Under the pieces are notes generated by a model. The model worked only from the letters and a program-made list of their open reading frames with translations. It was not told the DNA's origin and ran no database searches. A stretch of DNA of 64,000 bases, taken from the NCBI GenBank assembly GCA_045110675.1, contig JBGCGJ010000060.1, positions 1 to 64,000 on the forward strand, given 5' to 3'. Positions 6,991 through 15,909 of this stretch are shown piece by piece; the first letter of the stretch is position 1, and every line of letters starts with the position of its first letter. The stretch comes from JBALVT01 sp045110675 (GTDB lineage Bacteria; Pseudomonadota; Gammaproteobacteria; Pseudomonadales; Halieaceae). The translations under genes and the position numbers were made by a program.

Positions 6991-9072
6991 TTAGCCGCAA
7001 CTAAATTGCCCGTTTGAGCCATCAGTATTTTCGTGGGGTTGGCAGCGATCTGGCCAACCGTATTTTTGCCAGGCATGGACTAAGCCGAGGCGCTCTGCGA
7101 AGGCGGGAAATTTGGGGTGCTGACGCAGTTTTCGGTGTGTTTCGCTGTCGTCCCAAATCGTACCTATCATTCCAGAGTTCAATGGGTAAGGGTGGCTCAC
7201 GAAGGTCTTCATGAAACGTTCGGGACCGCCCACGGCAAGATATATAAGCATTATGTAGGTGTTGGCGCGAGAGCCTGGCTCGTCAAAATAGTGGTCTAGC
7301 ATTTCGGTCGCTCGTCGTTGTGCCTGTTGGTCATCGAGAGCGATGGCCCTCGCTAGCATTAACCAGTGCTGCTGATCCTGAAACAGCGGGCTATACCTGT
7401 GCCTATAGCTATCCGGCAAATTGATCCAGCAATCGTACGCTTCTTGTGGTTGGTTTTGATTCTTCAATATCGTGCAGCGTTGTGCAGCGGCAGGCTCAAA
7501 TCCCAGGTCATGACTCGCTTTGAGTAGGGCGATTGTACGATCGAGGTTTCCTATCGATTGATGGGCTGTCGACAGGTTTAGCAAGCCTATGGAATCGGTC
7601 GGGTCCCAAAGAAGACCTTGCTCCATTAGCGTTGCGGCGTATTCCGAGCGTCCGATAGTGCTGTGGTAGTTACCTCGCCTAATCGCCAAAAATGGTTGAT
7701 AGGGGCTAAGCGAATAAGCCTTCTCAATCGCATCGATCGATCCTGCAAAGTCCAGATCGTAATCAAGCAGTATCGTTTGGACGTAGTGGCCCATGGCGAG
7801 GTCGGGATCGAGGCTTAATGCTCGATTGACAGAGTCTCGTGCAGTGGCGACAAGACCCGGGATTTCGCTGCTCAGAGCCGTCAGACCCAGATACAGATTG
7901 GCCTGCCCCAACCAGGCCCAGGCTGCGGCAAATTTAGGGTCAAGGGAAACAGCCTGCCCCAGCAGTTCCTTCGCTTTGGTTTTGTTGCGATGGCCGAATT
8001 GGCGCGACAATGCGCGCCCCTGGAGAAACAGATCGTAGGCAAGTCTGTTATTTGTCAGCTTGGGTACATAGCGCTCTCCGGATGAAAGGTCGAGTACCAA
8101 ACCCAGGTTTTCTGTGATCTGGCGGGCAATCTTTTCCTGTAAGTCAAAGATATCGCTGATATCACCGTCGTAGCTTTCCGACCACACATTAGATCCGTCT
8201 TGCGCTTGCAGCAATCTGGCCGTTATTCGTACCCGGCTACCTTGTTTGCGCAGCGATCCTGTTAGTAAGTGGGAGACTGCCAGAGCCGAGTGGATTTCGG
8301 CGATATCGCGTTCAGAGTCTCTGAACGCAAAGGACGACTTGCGCCCCATAACCCGCAGTTCTGGAAATTGCACCAGAGCATTGAGAATTTCTTCGGCCAG
8401 TCCATCGGCGAAGTACTGCTGATCGCCTTCAATGCTTAAATCTTCGAAAGGCAGCACCGCGACGGATGCTTGCGCGACGCTCGCGCTGTTAGAGTAAGCG
8501 GTTGAAGTCTCGGAAGCTGTCGTCTTGATCGGGACAGCTTGCTGGTGGTTGCCCAGCAGATAGAAAAGCAGTGCTGCAACAAGAGTGGTCACCAACACTG
8601 CGAGCGTCCGTGGGCGGGTTAATCGATCGTTGGCCCAGCCATCTCCACCGTGCGGCTTGGCCACGCCATGTGTTGCAGAACCCTCAAGGGGTGGCGCTAT
8701 TGCATTGTTGACTATCTTGCCAGCACCCGTTTCGACAGCTTGCTCGCCGACGTTGACACAGACTTCCGCGGCCAGGCGATAGCCACGCTTTGGCACCGTG
8801 TCGATATACTGATTCCCGCCGCGAATTTCGCCAAAGGCTCTGCGCAAAAGAGAGATCGCTCTAGACAAGCTCTCATCCCCTCCAGCATTTTCACTCCACA
8901 CCTGGTCCAAAAGATCAGCACGACTCACCACGTTGCCAGCATTGTCGACCAATACCTGCAACAGGTTCATCACCTTCGGTTCCATTGAAAAGGACCCTGC
9001 TGGACTCTCTATGGACAGTGTGGAGAAATCGACATGAGCATCTCTTATTAGAATTTTTGTTGCCGCTTCCAA
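6991..9072 (-). CDS. CadC/ToxR-like transmembrane regulator with TPR sensor domain
   Basis: 693 residues, TTG start with GGAGA upstream. Residues 1-105: OmpR-type winged-helix DNA-binding domain (MEPKVMNLLQVLVDNAGNVV, ending with the wing motif TVPKRGYRL). Residues about 155-175: one membrane segment (LAVLVTTLVAALLFYLLGN). From about 195: a FlgO/TolB-like module (SVAVLPFEDLS, YFADGLAEEILNALV, LLTGSLRKQGSRVRITARLL), then TPR-like repeats to the C-terminus. This is the one-component membrane regulator architecture common in marine gammaproteobacteria. It is divergent from the GMC dehydrogenase operon, which it probably controls (inference). Confidence 0.9.
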   Translation of the reverse strand: MEAATKILIRDAHVDFSTLSIESPAGSFSMEPKVMNLLQVLVDNAGNVVSRADLLDQVWSENAGGDESLSRAISLLRRAFGEIRGGNQYIDTVPKRGYRLAAEVCVNVGEQAVETGAGKIVNNAIAPPLEGSATHGVAKPHGGDGWANDRLTRPRTLAVLVTTLVAALLFYLLGNHQQAVPIKTTASETSTAYSNSASVAQASVAVLPFEDLSIEGDQQYFADGLAEEILNALVQFPELRVMGRKSSFAFRDSERDIAEIHSALAVSHLLTGSLRKQGSRVRITARLLQAQDGSNVWSESYDGDISDIFDLQEKIARQITENLGLVLDLSSGERYVPKLTNNRLAYDLFLQGRALSRQFGHRNKTKAKELLGQAVSLDPKFAAAWAWLGQANLYLGLTALSSEIPGLVATARDSVNRALSLDPDLAMGHYVQTILLDYDLDFAGSIDAIEKAYSLSPYQPFLAIRRGNYHSTIGRSEYAATLMEQGLLWDPTDSIGLLNLSTAHQSIGNLDRTIALLKASHDLGFEPAAAQRCTILKNQNQPQEAYDCWINLPDSYRHRYSPLFQDQQHWLMLARAIALDDQQAQRRATEMLDHYFDEPGSRANTYIMLIYLAVGGPERFMKTFVSHPYPLNSGMIGTIWDDSETHRKLRQHPKFPAFAERLGLVHAWQKYGWPDRCQPHENTDGSNGQFSCG

Positions 9073-9448
9073 GTGACCAGCAATCTCCTTTGCCTATGCG
9101 AGAGGGACACTGCCCGGCCTCTCTCTATCGGATGAATCTAACATATGTCGTGCTTGTTCGTTTTGCAAACGCACTTCCACAAAGCGGGTGAATGAGCAGT
9201 GAATAAGCAGTCAATTCTAGGTCAACTCGCCATTTATCATAGGTTTAGGCCAAACCTAAGAAAAACTTAAACTTTAAATCAGGACTCATCGGCGATCCGC
9301 AATGCATATTCAGCGACGAACAATGAACAAAGGCAGTCGGCAAGGTGTACGCCCTATCGTCGATAGATAGTGTTGAACGGCTCGCTGGAATAAAACCAAT
9401 AAATAACGCCCTAGGGCGGAGAATGCAGAGAGTGCAGAGAGATAAGTC
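9073..9448. promoter_or_regulatory. divergent promoter region between regulator and GMC operon
   Basis: 376 bp without a gene. It contains a perfect inverted repeat at 9240-9258 (TAGGTTT, 5-base spacer, AAACCTA) in an AT-rich stretch (AAAAACTTAAACTTTAAAT follows), a reasonable candidate operator for the CadC-like regulator. The bases just before the GMC start carry GAGAG as ribosome-binding site. No RNA gene or further ORF seen. Confidence 0.45.
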
Positions 9449-11095
9449 ATGAAAAAACAGGTTTTTGATGTGTGTGTCATTGGTACCGGTGCCGGGGGTG
9501 GGGTGATGATTGACCAGTTGACCGCTGCCGGATTTTCAGTGGTGGCATTGGAGAGAGGCCCCTATCTCAGCACTAGCGAGTTCGATGATGACGAACTGCG
9601 CAACCCCGTGCGTGACCTGGTGTTTTCGCCCAATCAGGAAGAGTCCTTCTTTAACGCGGCCACCGGCGAAACTCAAACAGGGAGTTTCAGTCGAATATCG
9701 CATTGCGTGGGGGGCACAATCTCACACTGGGACGGTATGTCCTGGCGCTTTCGTCCCGACGAGTTCAAAGTCTTATCAACCGAGGGTGCTGTGGCGGGAG
9801 CCTCATTGGCCGACTGGCCTATCAGCTATGAGGATATGGCGCCTTTTTACCAAAAAGCCGAGTGGGACTTCGGTATATCAGGCACCGCTGGCGCGCATAA
9901 GACCGAGGGTGCTCGCGCACGTGGCTACCCCAATCCGCCTCATCCCTATCGCACCGCGAGCAAGATGATTGAAAAAGGCGCAAAGGCAATGGGTTACAAA
10001 CCATTCCCGATACCACTTGCGATCAATTCGCAGGTCTATGGAGGTAGACCCGCTTGTGTACGTGGGGGTGCTTGCCGGGGTTATGGCTGCCCTATTCACG
10101 CTAAATCAACCACCTATTCGATCTCTCTGCCTCGAGCCATGGCGACGGGGAAGCTCGATTTGCGAGCCGATGCGATGGTGTTTGAATTGCCAATGAAGGA
10201 TGGGCGAGTCACTGGAGCTCGCTACCTGGATGCTAAAGGCAACGCTCACGAGGTGCTGGCGAAACATGTGATCTGCGCAGCGGGGACTATTGGCACTCCT
10301 CATCTTATGTTGCAGAGCTTGTCTGGTCAGTCAGTCGATGGTTTGGGCAATAGCTCAGGTTTGGTGGGTAAAAATCTGCAGTTTCATCACTTTCCCAGTG
10401 CAGTGGCTGTTTTTGACGATGATATGCGTGGTTACACCGGCTTTGAGGGTCATGTCGCCTTCGATGATCTGCATGCCAGTGATTCCAAGCGAGGCTTTAT
10501 TCGCGGTGGCGTGGTGATAGAGGCCAATATTTTTACCCACCAGCCGATCATGCATAGCCTGGCGCTGGCTGGGCCGGAAAATAACTGGGGTGCCGGACTG
10601 AAAGATCATATGCGCGACTTTTCACGCACAGTGCATTTCGCAGGCGTGTGTGAAGAGCTCCCCATGGAGTCCAACCGAGTTGAGCTCGATCCCAATATCA
10701 AAGATCGTTTTGGTCTGCCAGTGCCGCGCATTACTAAAACCAATCATGCCAATGATATTGCGATGAGTTACTGGTTTGAGAAACGACTAGCCGAAGTGGC
10801 CGAGGCGGCGGGTGCGAGTAAGCTTGTGAGTCCATCGATTCCCGGGTTGGATATTAAACGCGATGAACCTGTCACCGGTGCCGAACACAATCACGGCACC
10901 TGCCGCATGGGCAATGATCCCAACACGTCGGTACTGGACAAGTGGTGCCGCAGCCATGAAGTGCCCAATTTTTGGGTAGCAGATGGGAGTTCTATGCCCA
11001 CCAACGCGGGTTACAACCCCACGCTTACGATACTGGCAAACGCTTATCGAATCTCCGACTATTTTATTCGTCAATCTGCGAGGCATTCTCTATGA
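9449..11095 (+). CDS. GMC family oxidoreductase, large subunit of gluconate 2-dehydrogenase type
   Basis: 548 residues. FAD-binding Rossmann motif at residues 8-16 (CVIGTGAGGG) followed by ALERG at 36; substrate-domain and C-terminal GMC signature EHNHGTCRMG with the active-site histidine, and NAGYNPTLTILANAYRIS at the end (second catalytic Asn/His position). No own signal peptide. The downstream gene overlaps by ATGA and encodes the Tat-signal small subunit, so the pair is probably exported folded by hitch-hiking, as known for gluconate/sorbitol/fructose dehydrogenases. It oxidises an alcohol or sugar-like substrate, unknown. The usual cytochrome c subunit gene is not next to it. Confidence 0.9.
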   Translation: MKKQVFDVCVIGTGAGGGVMIDQLTAAGFSVVALERGPYLSTSEFDDDELRNPVRDLVFSPNQEESFFNAATGETQTGSFSRISHCVGGTISHWDGMSWRFRPDEFKVLSTEGAVAGASLADWPISYEDMAPFYQKAEWDFGISGTAGAHKTEGARARGYPNPPHPYRTASKMIEKGAKAMGYKPFPIPLAINSQVYGGRPACVRGGACRGYGCPIHAKSTTYSISLPRAMATGKLDLRADAMVFELPMKDGRVTGARYLDAKGNAHEVLAKHVICAAGTIGTPHLMLQSLSGQSVDGLGNSSGLVGKNLQFHHFPSAVAVFDDDMRGYTGFEGHVAFDDLHASDSKRGFIRGGVVIEANIFTHQPIMHSLALAGPENNWGAGLKDHMRDFSRTVHFAGVCEELPMESNRVELDPNIKDRFGLPVPRITKTNHANDIAMSYWFEKRLAEVAEAAGASKLVSPSIPGLDIKRDEPVTGAEHNHGTCRMGNDPNTSVLDKWCRSHEVPNFWVADGSSMPTNAGYNPTLTILANAYRISDYFIRQSARHSL

Positions 11096-11721
11096 CTATC
11101 AATAAAGACACAGCACTTAGCCGTCGCTCCTTGTTGCGCGGCAGCTCGGTTTTGGGTGGCGGACTGCTGTTAGCCGTAAACCTGCCGCGACCGCTTGCAA
11201 TGGCGGCAATGGAGAATGCTACTCCAGTCGTATTCAACCCCTCGCAGTGGGTCACAGTAGAGGCTCTCACCGGAAGGATTATTCCCACGGATCATCAGCC
11301 CGGTGCTATTGAAGCCAACTGCGTGAACTTCATCGACAAGACGCTGGCGAATGAAGATGCGCAATCCAGGCCCGACTTCATGGCTGGTTTGGTATCGCTC
11401 AACAGTGTTTGTAGGAAAAAACTGAGTAAACCTTTTATTGAGCTGAGCGTCGATCAGCAGGATCGGGTGCTGTCTGAACTCGAAGCGGATACCGCCGTTG
11501 CATGGCCCAACACGGGACCGGCTGGGAGCGTATTTTTCGAGTTGCTGCGCGCACTGACCATTATGGGGTTTATGGCTGACCCCAAATATGGGGGGAACGC
11601 CGATCTGACGGGGTGGCGAGTGGCCCGCTATCCCGGGCCGCGACATCACCAAGGGGGTTATACGCCAGCGCAAATGCTGGGAGAAGAAGAAATTATTACG
11701 CTGTGGGGAGACAAAATGTAG
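11092..11721 (+). CDS. gluconate 2-dehydrogenase subunit 3 family protein, Tat-exported
   Basis: 209 residues from the ATG at 11092, which overlaps the GMC stop (ATGA). The N-terminus has a twin-arginine motif SRRSLLRG and a hydrophobic stretch (GGGLLLAVNLP). The mature part matches the small-subunit family: LTGRIIPTDHQPGAIEA near residue 60 and GFMADPKYGGNADLTGWRVA towards the end. It should carry the cofactor-loaded large subunit through the Tat system. Codes for no redox centre of its own. Confidence 0.88.
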   Translation: MTINKDTALSRRSLLRGSSVLGGGLLLAVNLPRPLAMAAMENATPVVFNPSQWVTVEALTGRIIPTDHQPGAIEANCVNFIDKTLANEDAQSRPDFMAGLVSLNSVCRKKLSKPFIELSVDQQDRVLSELEADTAVAWPNTGPAGSVFFELLRALTIMGFMADPKYGGNADLTGWRVARYPGPRHHQGGYTPAQMLGEEEIITLWGDKM

Positions 11722-11901
11722 CGCCCCCGCCGGGGAGAACGCTAGCAAAAAAGTATCCGCGCGATAGTACCGAAACGCCACGATATAGTTTTGAGTTTTA
11801 GCTACAATTGCCTTGAGCTCAATATTGTGGTCTGCGCTTGTCCGTTCGAGCTGGCACGCTTCCTTGGAGAGCCTGATTTTTCTGAAGCTGAGAGGTAAAG
11901 C

Positions 11902-13020
11902 ATGTTGGATCTCCTGAACGATAAGGACATGATTGCGCGTATTTTCAATCATATTGATAACAAGACAACAGACCTTGGAGAGTCGATATGGAGGGAGCCT
12001 GCAGCGAGTTACCTGTCTGAGGAGCGTTTCGAAGCAGAAATTGCCCTATTGAGAAAAATGCCTATCCCCTTTTGCCCCTCTGCCATGTTGCCAGAGAGTG
12101 GCAGTTACCTGGCAAGGAGAGCATCGGGAACGCCACTGCTCGTTGTGCGAGGGGATGACGGCGCGGTTCGAGCGTTTATCAACGGCTGCCGTCATCGCGG
12201 TATGCCGGTAGCTCAGGGTAGTGGATGCGCCAAAGCTTTTGTGTGCCCCTATCATGCCTGGACCTATGGTCTCGAGGGGCAGCTCAAAAACATACCAGGA
12301 GAACATGGCTTTCCGGGCGTCGATCCCTTGGAACACGGCTTGGTTGAGGTAAGTGCAATTGAAAAAGGCGGCCTGGTCTTTGTTCAGCAAAATGGCTCGA
12401 TTGATCTGGCAATGCTCGAAAATACGCCTGACTTTTTTACCGACGAGCAGCAGTACTTCGATCAGAGCGACTATACCGACGAAGCCAATTGGAAGTTGAT
12501 TGCGGAAACCTCCATGGAGGGCTACCACATCAAGGCTCTTCACAAACAAAGTTTCTACCCCTACGGCTTGGACAACATCACTGTGGTAGAGAATTTTGGC
12601 TCTAATTCACGAATTACTTTTCCTTTTCGTCGCATAGAGAAGCTGCGCGAGGTTGAGCCGGACCAACGCTTGATTGATGGCATGGTGACGTCTGTGTACC
12701 AGCTTTTCCCCAATGCCCATGTTTCTGTTCTGTCCAAGCATTCATCGATGATTGTTCTTGAGCCGCTGAGCCCAACTCGAACACAGCTATTGATTTATCG
12801 TGTAAGCAACAGAACTCAAGATGGATCTTCTGTTGATCTGGAAGAAGCAAAAAGAGATGCGGTGTTTGTGAAGTCGGCTGGTCTCGATGAAGATCGCGAA
12901 GCCGCTCGCGCTATTCAAGCCAACTTGAATGCCAACGCCAGCAGCCAACTTACATTCGGTCTATTTGAAAAGGCCATCGTGCACTTTCATCAAAACCTCG
13001 AAGAACATTTGGCCAATTAG
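11902..13020 (+). CDS. Rieske non-haem iron ring-hydroxylating oxygenase, alpha subunit
   Basis: 372 residues. Rieske [2Fe-2S] ligands are CRHRG (about residue 97) and CPYHAWTYG (about 115). The C-terminal SRPBCC-type catalytic domain has the mononuclear iron ligands in EGYHIKALHKQSF (His-x4-His, about residues 206-215) and a downstream acidic ligand region near DEDREAARA. GAGAGGT precedes the ATG. These enzymes hydroxylate or demethylate aromatic, sterol or betaine-like substrates using a reductase; no reductase gene lies next to it. Position 180 bp behind the GMC pair suggests a shared catabolic role (inference). Confidence 0.9.
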   Translation: MLDLLNDKDMIARIFNHIDNKTTDLGESIWREPAASYLSEERFEAEIALLRKMPIPFCPSAMLPESGSYLARRASGTPLLVVRGDDGAVRAFINGCRHRGMPVAQGSGCAKAFVCPYHAWTYGLEGQLKNIPGEHGFPGVDPLEHGLVEVSAIEKGGLVFVQQNGSIDLAMLENTPDFFTDEQQYFDQSDYTDEANWKLIAETSMEGYHIKALHKQSFYPYGLDNITVVENFGSNSRITFPFRRIEKLREVEPDQRLIDGMVTSVYQLFPNAHVSVLSKHSSMIVLEPLSPTRTQLLIYRVSNRTQDGSSVDLEEAKRDAVFVKSAGLDEDREAARAIQANLNANASSQLTFGLFEKAIVHFHQNLEEHLAN

Positions 13021-13182
13021 TGGGGTTCATGTGTCGCCCACGATGAAGAAAAGCGATATAACTTGCAGCTACGATAGCGTGCCTTTACGCTCGCACCAGG
13101 ATAGATTCGAATTTTCTGAGCAAATGGCAATTGTAGGCGTGGATTGTTCGTCCCGTCATTCCCCCAATAAAGGATAGAGATT

Positions 13183-13938
13183 ATGGCTCGTTTTACCCTC
13201 CAATTTTTGACCGTTCTTTTCATCAGTATCGCGTCGGTCAGCGTGAGCGCGGCCGAGCGCGCAGCTACCGTGTTGATCACCGGTGCCAACCGTGGCATCG
13301 GATTGGCGATGGCGGAGAGCTTTAGCAAAGCAGGCTACTCGGTGATTGGCACTGCGCGAAATCCTGACAAAGCCATCGACTTAAAAAATCTTTCAGCCAG
13401 GGTAGTGCAGCTCGATGTTTCCAACCCGGAGAGCGTAGCGGCTTTTGCCAAGCAAATCGGCAATCAACCCATCGACATTCTTATCAATAATGCTGGCATG
13501 CTCAGTAGAGAAGCATCAGATTTTGAGAAGGTGGATATCGAGGCTCTGGTGACTGAGTATCAGGTTAATGCCCTGGGCCCGTTGCGCGTGACGCAAGCGC
13601 TGCTGCCTAATGTTCTCGCCGGAGAGCGCAAGATTGTGGCAAACATCAGCAGCTTGTTGGCCAGCATGGAGCTTAACAATTTTGGTTGCTGCCTGGGTTA
13701 TGGCGGCAGCAAGGCGGCACTCAACAGCTTCACCAATTCTCTGGCCGATAAAATGGCCGACAGTGGAATTGCTTTTGTGATGCTGCATCCCGGTTATGTG
13801 AAGACCGATTTGAATGGTGGGGCAGGGAGTATCACCACCGCGCAAAGCGCATCTGCTTTGTATACCGTCATCAGTGGATTGAGTGCGGCCGACAATGGTA
13901 AGTTTCTCAAATTTGACGGCGAAACGATGCCCTGGTGA
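13183..13938 (+). CDS. short-chain dehydrogenase/reductase with N-terminal signal peptide
   Basis: 251 residues. The classical SDR core is complete: TGANRGIG (33-40) for NAD(P), NNAG near 105, a serine in NISSLLAS near 155 and YGGSK near 169-173 as catalytic Tyr and Lys. Ahead of it is a real Sec-type leader (MARFTLQFLTVLFISIASVS, then VSA-AE). The start has AAAGGA 8 nt upstream, so the leader is not a mis-called start. Periplasmic SDRs are unusual because NAD(P) is cytoplasmic; it could also stay membrane-tethered with the domain inside. Convergent with the threonine ammonia-lyase gene. Confidence 0.85.
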   Translation: MARFTLQFLTVLFISIASVSVSAAERAATVLITGANRGIGLAMAESFSKAGYSVIGTARNPDKAIDLKNLSARVVQLDVSNPESVAAFAKQIGNQPIDILINNAGMLSREASDFEKVDIEALVTEYQVNALGPLRVTQALLPNVLAGERKIVANISSLLASMELNNFGCCLGYGGSKAALNSFTNSLADKMADSGIAFVMLHPGYVKTDLNGGAGSITTAQSASALYTVISGLSAADNGKFLKFDGETMPW

Positions 13939-13959
13939 ACTTGACGGAATAGGTTCTCC

Positions 13960-15168
13960 CTAATCCTCGAGCAATTTGGCGTTGTAGTTTAGTGCTCTAA
14001 GCCGGGCCAGGATAGCTTGATTCTGTTCTGCGTCCCTGGTTTCCACGGTCAAATACAAATCTGCCTTTTTTACGGGCACGCTCGCAAACATCCGCTGGTG
14101 GGAAACATCCAATATGTTTCCCCCGAATTCGCCAATCGCTTCAGCGACTTCTGAAAGTGTACCTGGGGAATCGTCAATCTCGACGAGGAAGCGGACAATT
14201 CTGCCTTTTTTAACCAGGCGTCTCATCAGCAGGGAGGCGAGTATTCGAGAGTCGATATTGGCGCCGGACAAGATCAAGGCTGTTTTATGATTTTGAAAAA
14301 CACGGGTATTCGATAGAACAGCCGCGAGGGCCGCCGCGCCAGCGCCTTCGGTAACGGTTTTTTCGATGCTCAGGAAAAGATTGATAGCTTCTTCGATAGA
14401 ATCCTCGCTGACAACAAGCATCTCATCAACCAATCGTCTAATGACTTCTAGTGTTAGATCTCCGGGTTGTTTGACTGCGATTCCTTCGGCTATTGTCGTA
14501 CCGCCCTCGGTTTTCACATTCCCGTGTAATGCGTTTTGGACGCTTGGATAGGCATCGACTTCTACGCCAATGATTTTGATATTCGGATTGATAGCTTTTG
14601 CTGCGGTAGCCACTCCGGCGATAAGACCTCCTCCGCCAACCGGCACTACAATGCAATCCAGGTTTGGCTCTACGGCCAACATTTCCAGTGCCACTGTGCC
14701 TTGCCCGGCCATGATGTCCATATCATTATACGGGTGAACAAATACCAAGCTCTCTGCGGCGGCTACCTCATTAGCATGATTAGCCGACTCATCCAGCGTG
14801 TCGCCAAACAGGATAACCCGGGCATCGAAGTTTTTTGTGTCCTGTACTTTCACGTTGGGGGTGTTTCGGGGCATCACGATGGTCGCTGGAATATTCAATC
14901 GCTGGGCGTGATAGGCGACCGCTTTGGCGTGATTTCCCGCCGACATGGCGATCACACCCGCCGTTGCCCCCTGTTCCTTCAATAAGAGCAATTTGTTGAG
15001 TGCTCCCCGGTCCTTGAAGGAGGCGGTGAACTGAAAGTTCTCGAATTTTAAGTACAACTCGGTTCCTGCCATGGACGACAGCGTTTGTGATTTCTCGAAG
15101 CGAGTGTTTACCGTTGCCGTCGCAATTCTCGTTGCTGCGTTCTCAATGTCTTGCAAAGTTAAGGTCAT
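13960..15168 (-). CDS. ilvA: threonine ammonia-lyase (threonine dehydratase)
   Basis: 402 residues from the ATG at 15168, preceded by CAGG; a further upstream in-frame ATG would add 21 unrelated residues. PLP-dependent fold type II enzyme converting L-threonine to 2-oxobutanoate and ammonia. PLP lysine in FTASFKDRGALNKLL (about residue 50), glycine-rich phosphate loop VGGGGLIAG (about 178), and a single C-terminal ACT-like domain (VEIDDSPGTLSEVAEAIGEF). This is the short single-ACT form, resembling TIGR01127 enzymes, so it may be the biodegradative (tdcB-like) or the biosynthetic enzyme. Confidence 0.9.
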   Translation of the reverse strand: MTLTLQDIENAATRIATATVNTRFEKSQTLSSMAGTELYLKFENFQFTASFKDRGALNKLLLLKEQGATAGVIAMSAGNHAKAVAYHAQRLNIPATIVMPRNTPNVKVQDTKNFDARVILFGDTLDESANHANEVAAAESLVFVHPYNDMDIMAGQGTVALEMLAVEPNLDCIVVPVGGGGLIAGVATAAKAINPNIKIIGVEVDAYPSVQNALHGNVKTEGGTTIAEGIAVKQPGDLTLEVIRRLVDEMLVVSEDSIEEAINLFLSIEKTVTEGAGAAALAAVLSNTRVFQNHKTALILSGANIDSRILASLLMRRLVKKGRIVRFLVEIDDSPGTLSEVAEAIGEFGGNILDVSHQRMFASVPVKKADLYLTVETRDAEQNQAILARLRALNYNAKLLED

Positions 15169-15266
15169 AGACCTGAATGGTAGGTTATTCCTGTGGATTC
15201 GCATAAGAAAATATTCTGTATTTCTGGTCAATTGTCACTTACATTGGTCTGGTCGCGTGAGGGGCC

Positions 15267-15350
15267 CGATAACTTCCCCACTAAACTATTCAGTAACTAA
15301 TACAGTAAATCGTCCAGTAACCCATTCTCTAACAAGGTCCGTAAAAGGAG
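15267..15350 (+). repeat. seven direct units of an imperfect 12-bp repeat before the cupin gene
   Basis: Seven consecutive 12-base units start at 15267, 15279, 15291, 15303, 15315, 15327 and 15339. All have C at position 1, TAA at positions 4-6, and A or C at position 7; units 3-5 begin CAGTAA. The array ends at the ribosome-binding site of the cupin gene (AAAGGAG). In one frame on the plus strand it would read as a four-residue period (V/L/I-T/N-x-S/P/T), but I see no gene there. A protein-binding array in the leader is one reading. Confidence 0.5.
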
Positions 15351-15357
15351 TCAGTCT

Positions 15358-15804
15358 GTGAAAGTACTATCTAAAGTAACCCTACTCATCGTGACATTGT
15401 CACTCTCCAGTTTTGGTCAGGCGGAGGAAGTGATCAAGCCTGCCAAGATGGATCGCGCAGATATTAGCGGAGATATTTTCTCCAGGCCCGATGTCACCAA
15501 GACCGATGAAGATGGCGAAAGTGTCTTGGATGTGACGTCGCTAATGAGCAGCGATGGAAAGTTTGCCTCGGGGATGTACCAGGCCGGTAAGTCACGTTAT
15601 GAGATCAACGAGCCCTACGGCGTTGACGAGTTCATGTATTTTCTCAAGGGTGGGGTCACCCTCACCTCCAGTGATGGTAGTGTTCAGCGCATCGGCGCCG
15701 GAGAAGCAGTAACGGTGCCGAAGGAGTGGACCGGTATATGGGAAACTGATGGCTATACCAAGATCTGGGTTATCTATTCCGAAGATGGTTCTGCGCTAGA
15801 GTAA
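15358..15804 (+). CDS. exported cupin-domain protein
   Basis: 148 residues, GTG start with AAAGGAG 8 nt upstream. Signal peptide to about residue 22 (LSLSSFGQA-EE). Single cupin barrel of the EutQ/DUF861 kind: YGVDEFMYFLKGGVTLTSSD, then GAGEAVTVPKEWTGIWETD and a terminal WVIYSEDG strand. The usual first-motif histidines are replaced (DEFMYFL keeps only the acidic residue), so metal binding and catalysis are doubtful; a binding role is possible. Upstream lies a 12-bp direct repeat array. Confidence 0.8.
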   Translation: MKVLSKVTLLIVTLSLSSFGQAEEVIKPAKMDRADISGDIFSRPDVTKTDEDGESVLDVTSLMSSDGKFASGMYQAGKSRYEINEPYGVDEFMYFLKGGVTLTSSDGSVQRIGAGEAVTVPKEWTGIWETDGYTKIWVIYSEDGSALE

Positions 15805-15909
15805 GTTGGTAGTTGCTCTGTTGATCGTTCGAGCGAAACTAATCTAAACCCCGTAAACCTGCGTAAGTTCAGATACGCCTCAAAAACTATCCAGCAGGAG
15901 CTGTATTCG

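Noticed and set aside
15071..15361. Plus-strand frame before the cupin gene, with a lipobox-like start and a terminal GTGA overlap
   Set aside because: Its first third is antisense to the conserved N-terminus of threonine ammonia-lyase, and the apparent four-residue period follows from the 12-bp DNA repeat. I kept the DNA repeat as the observation instead.
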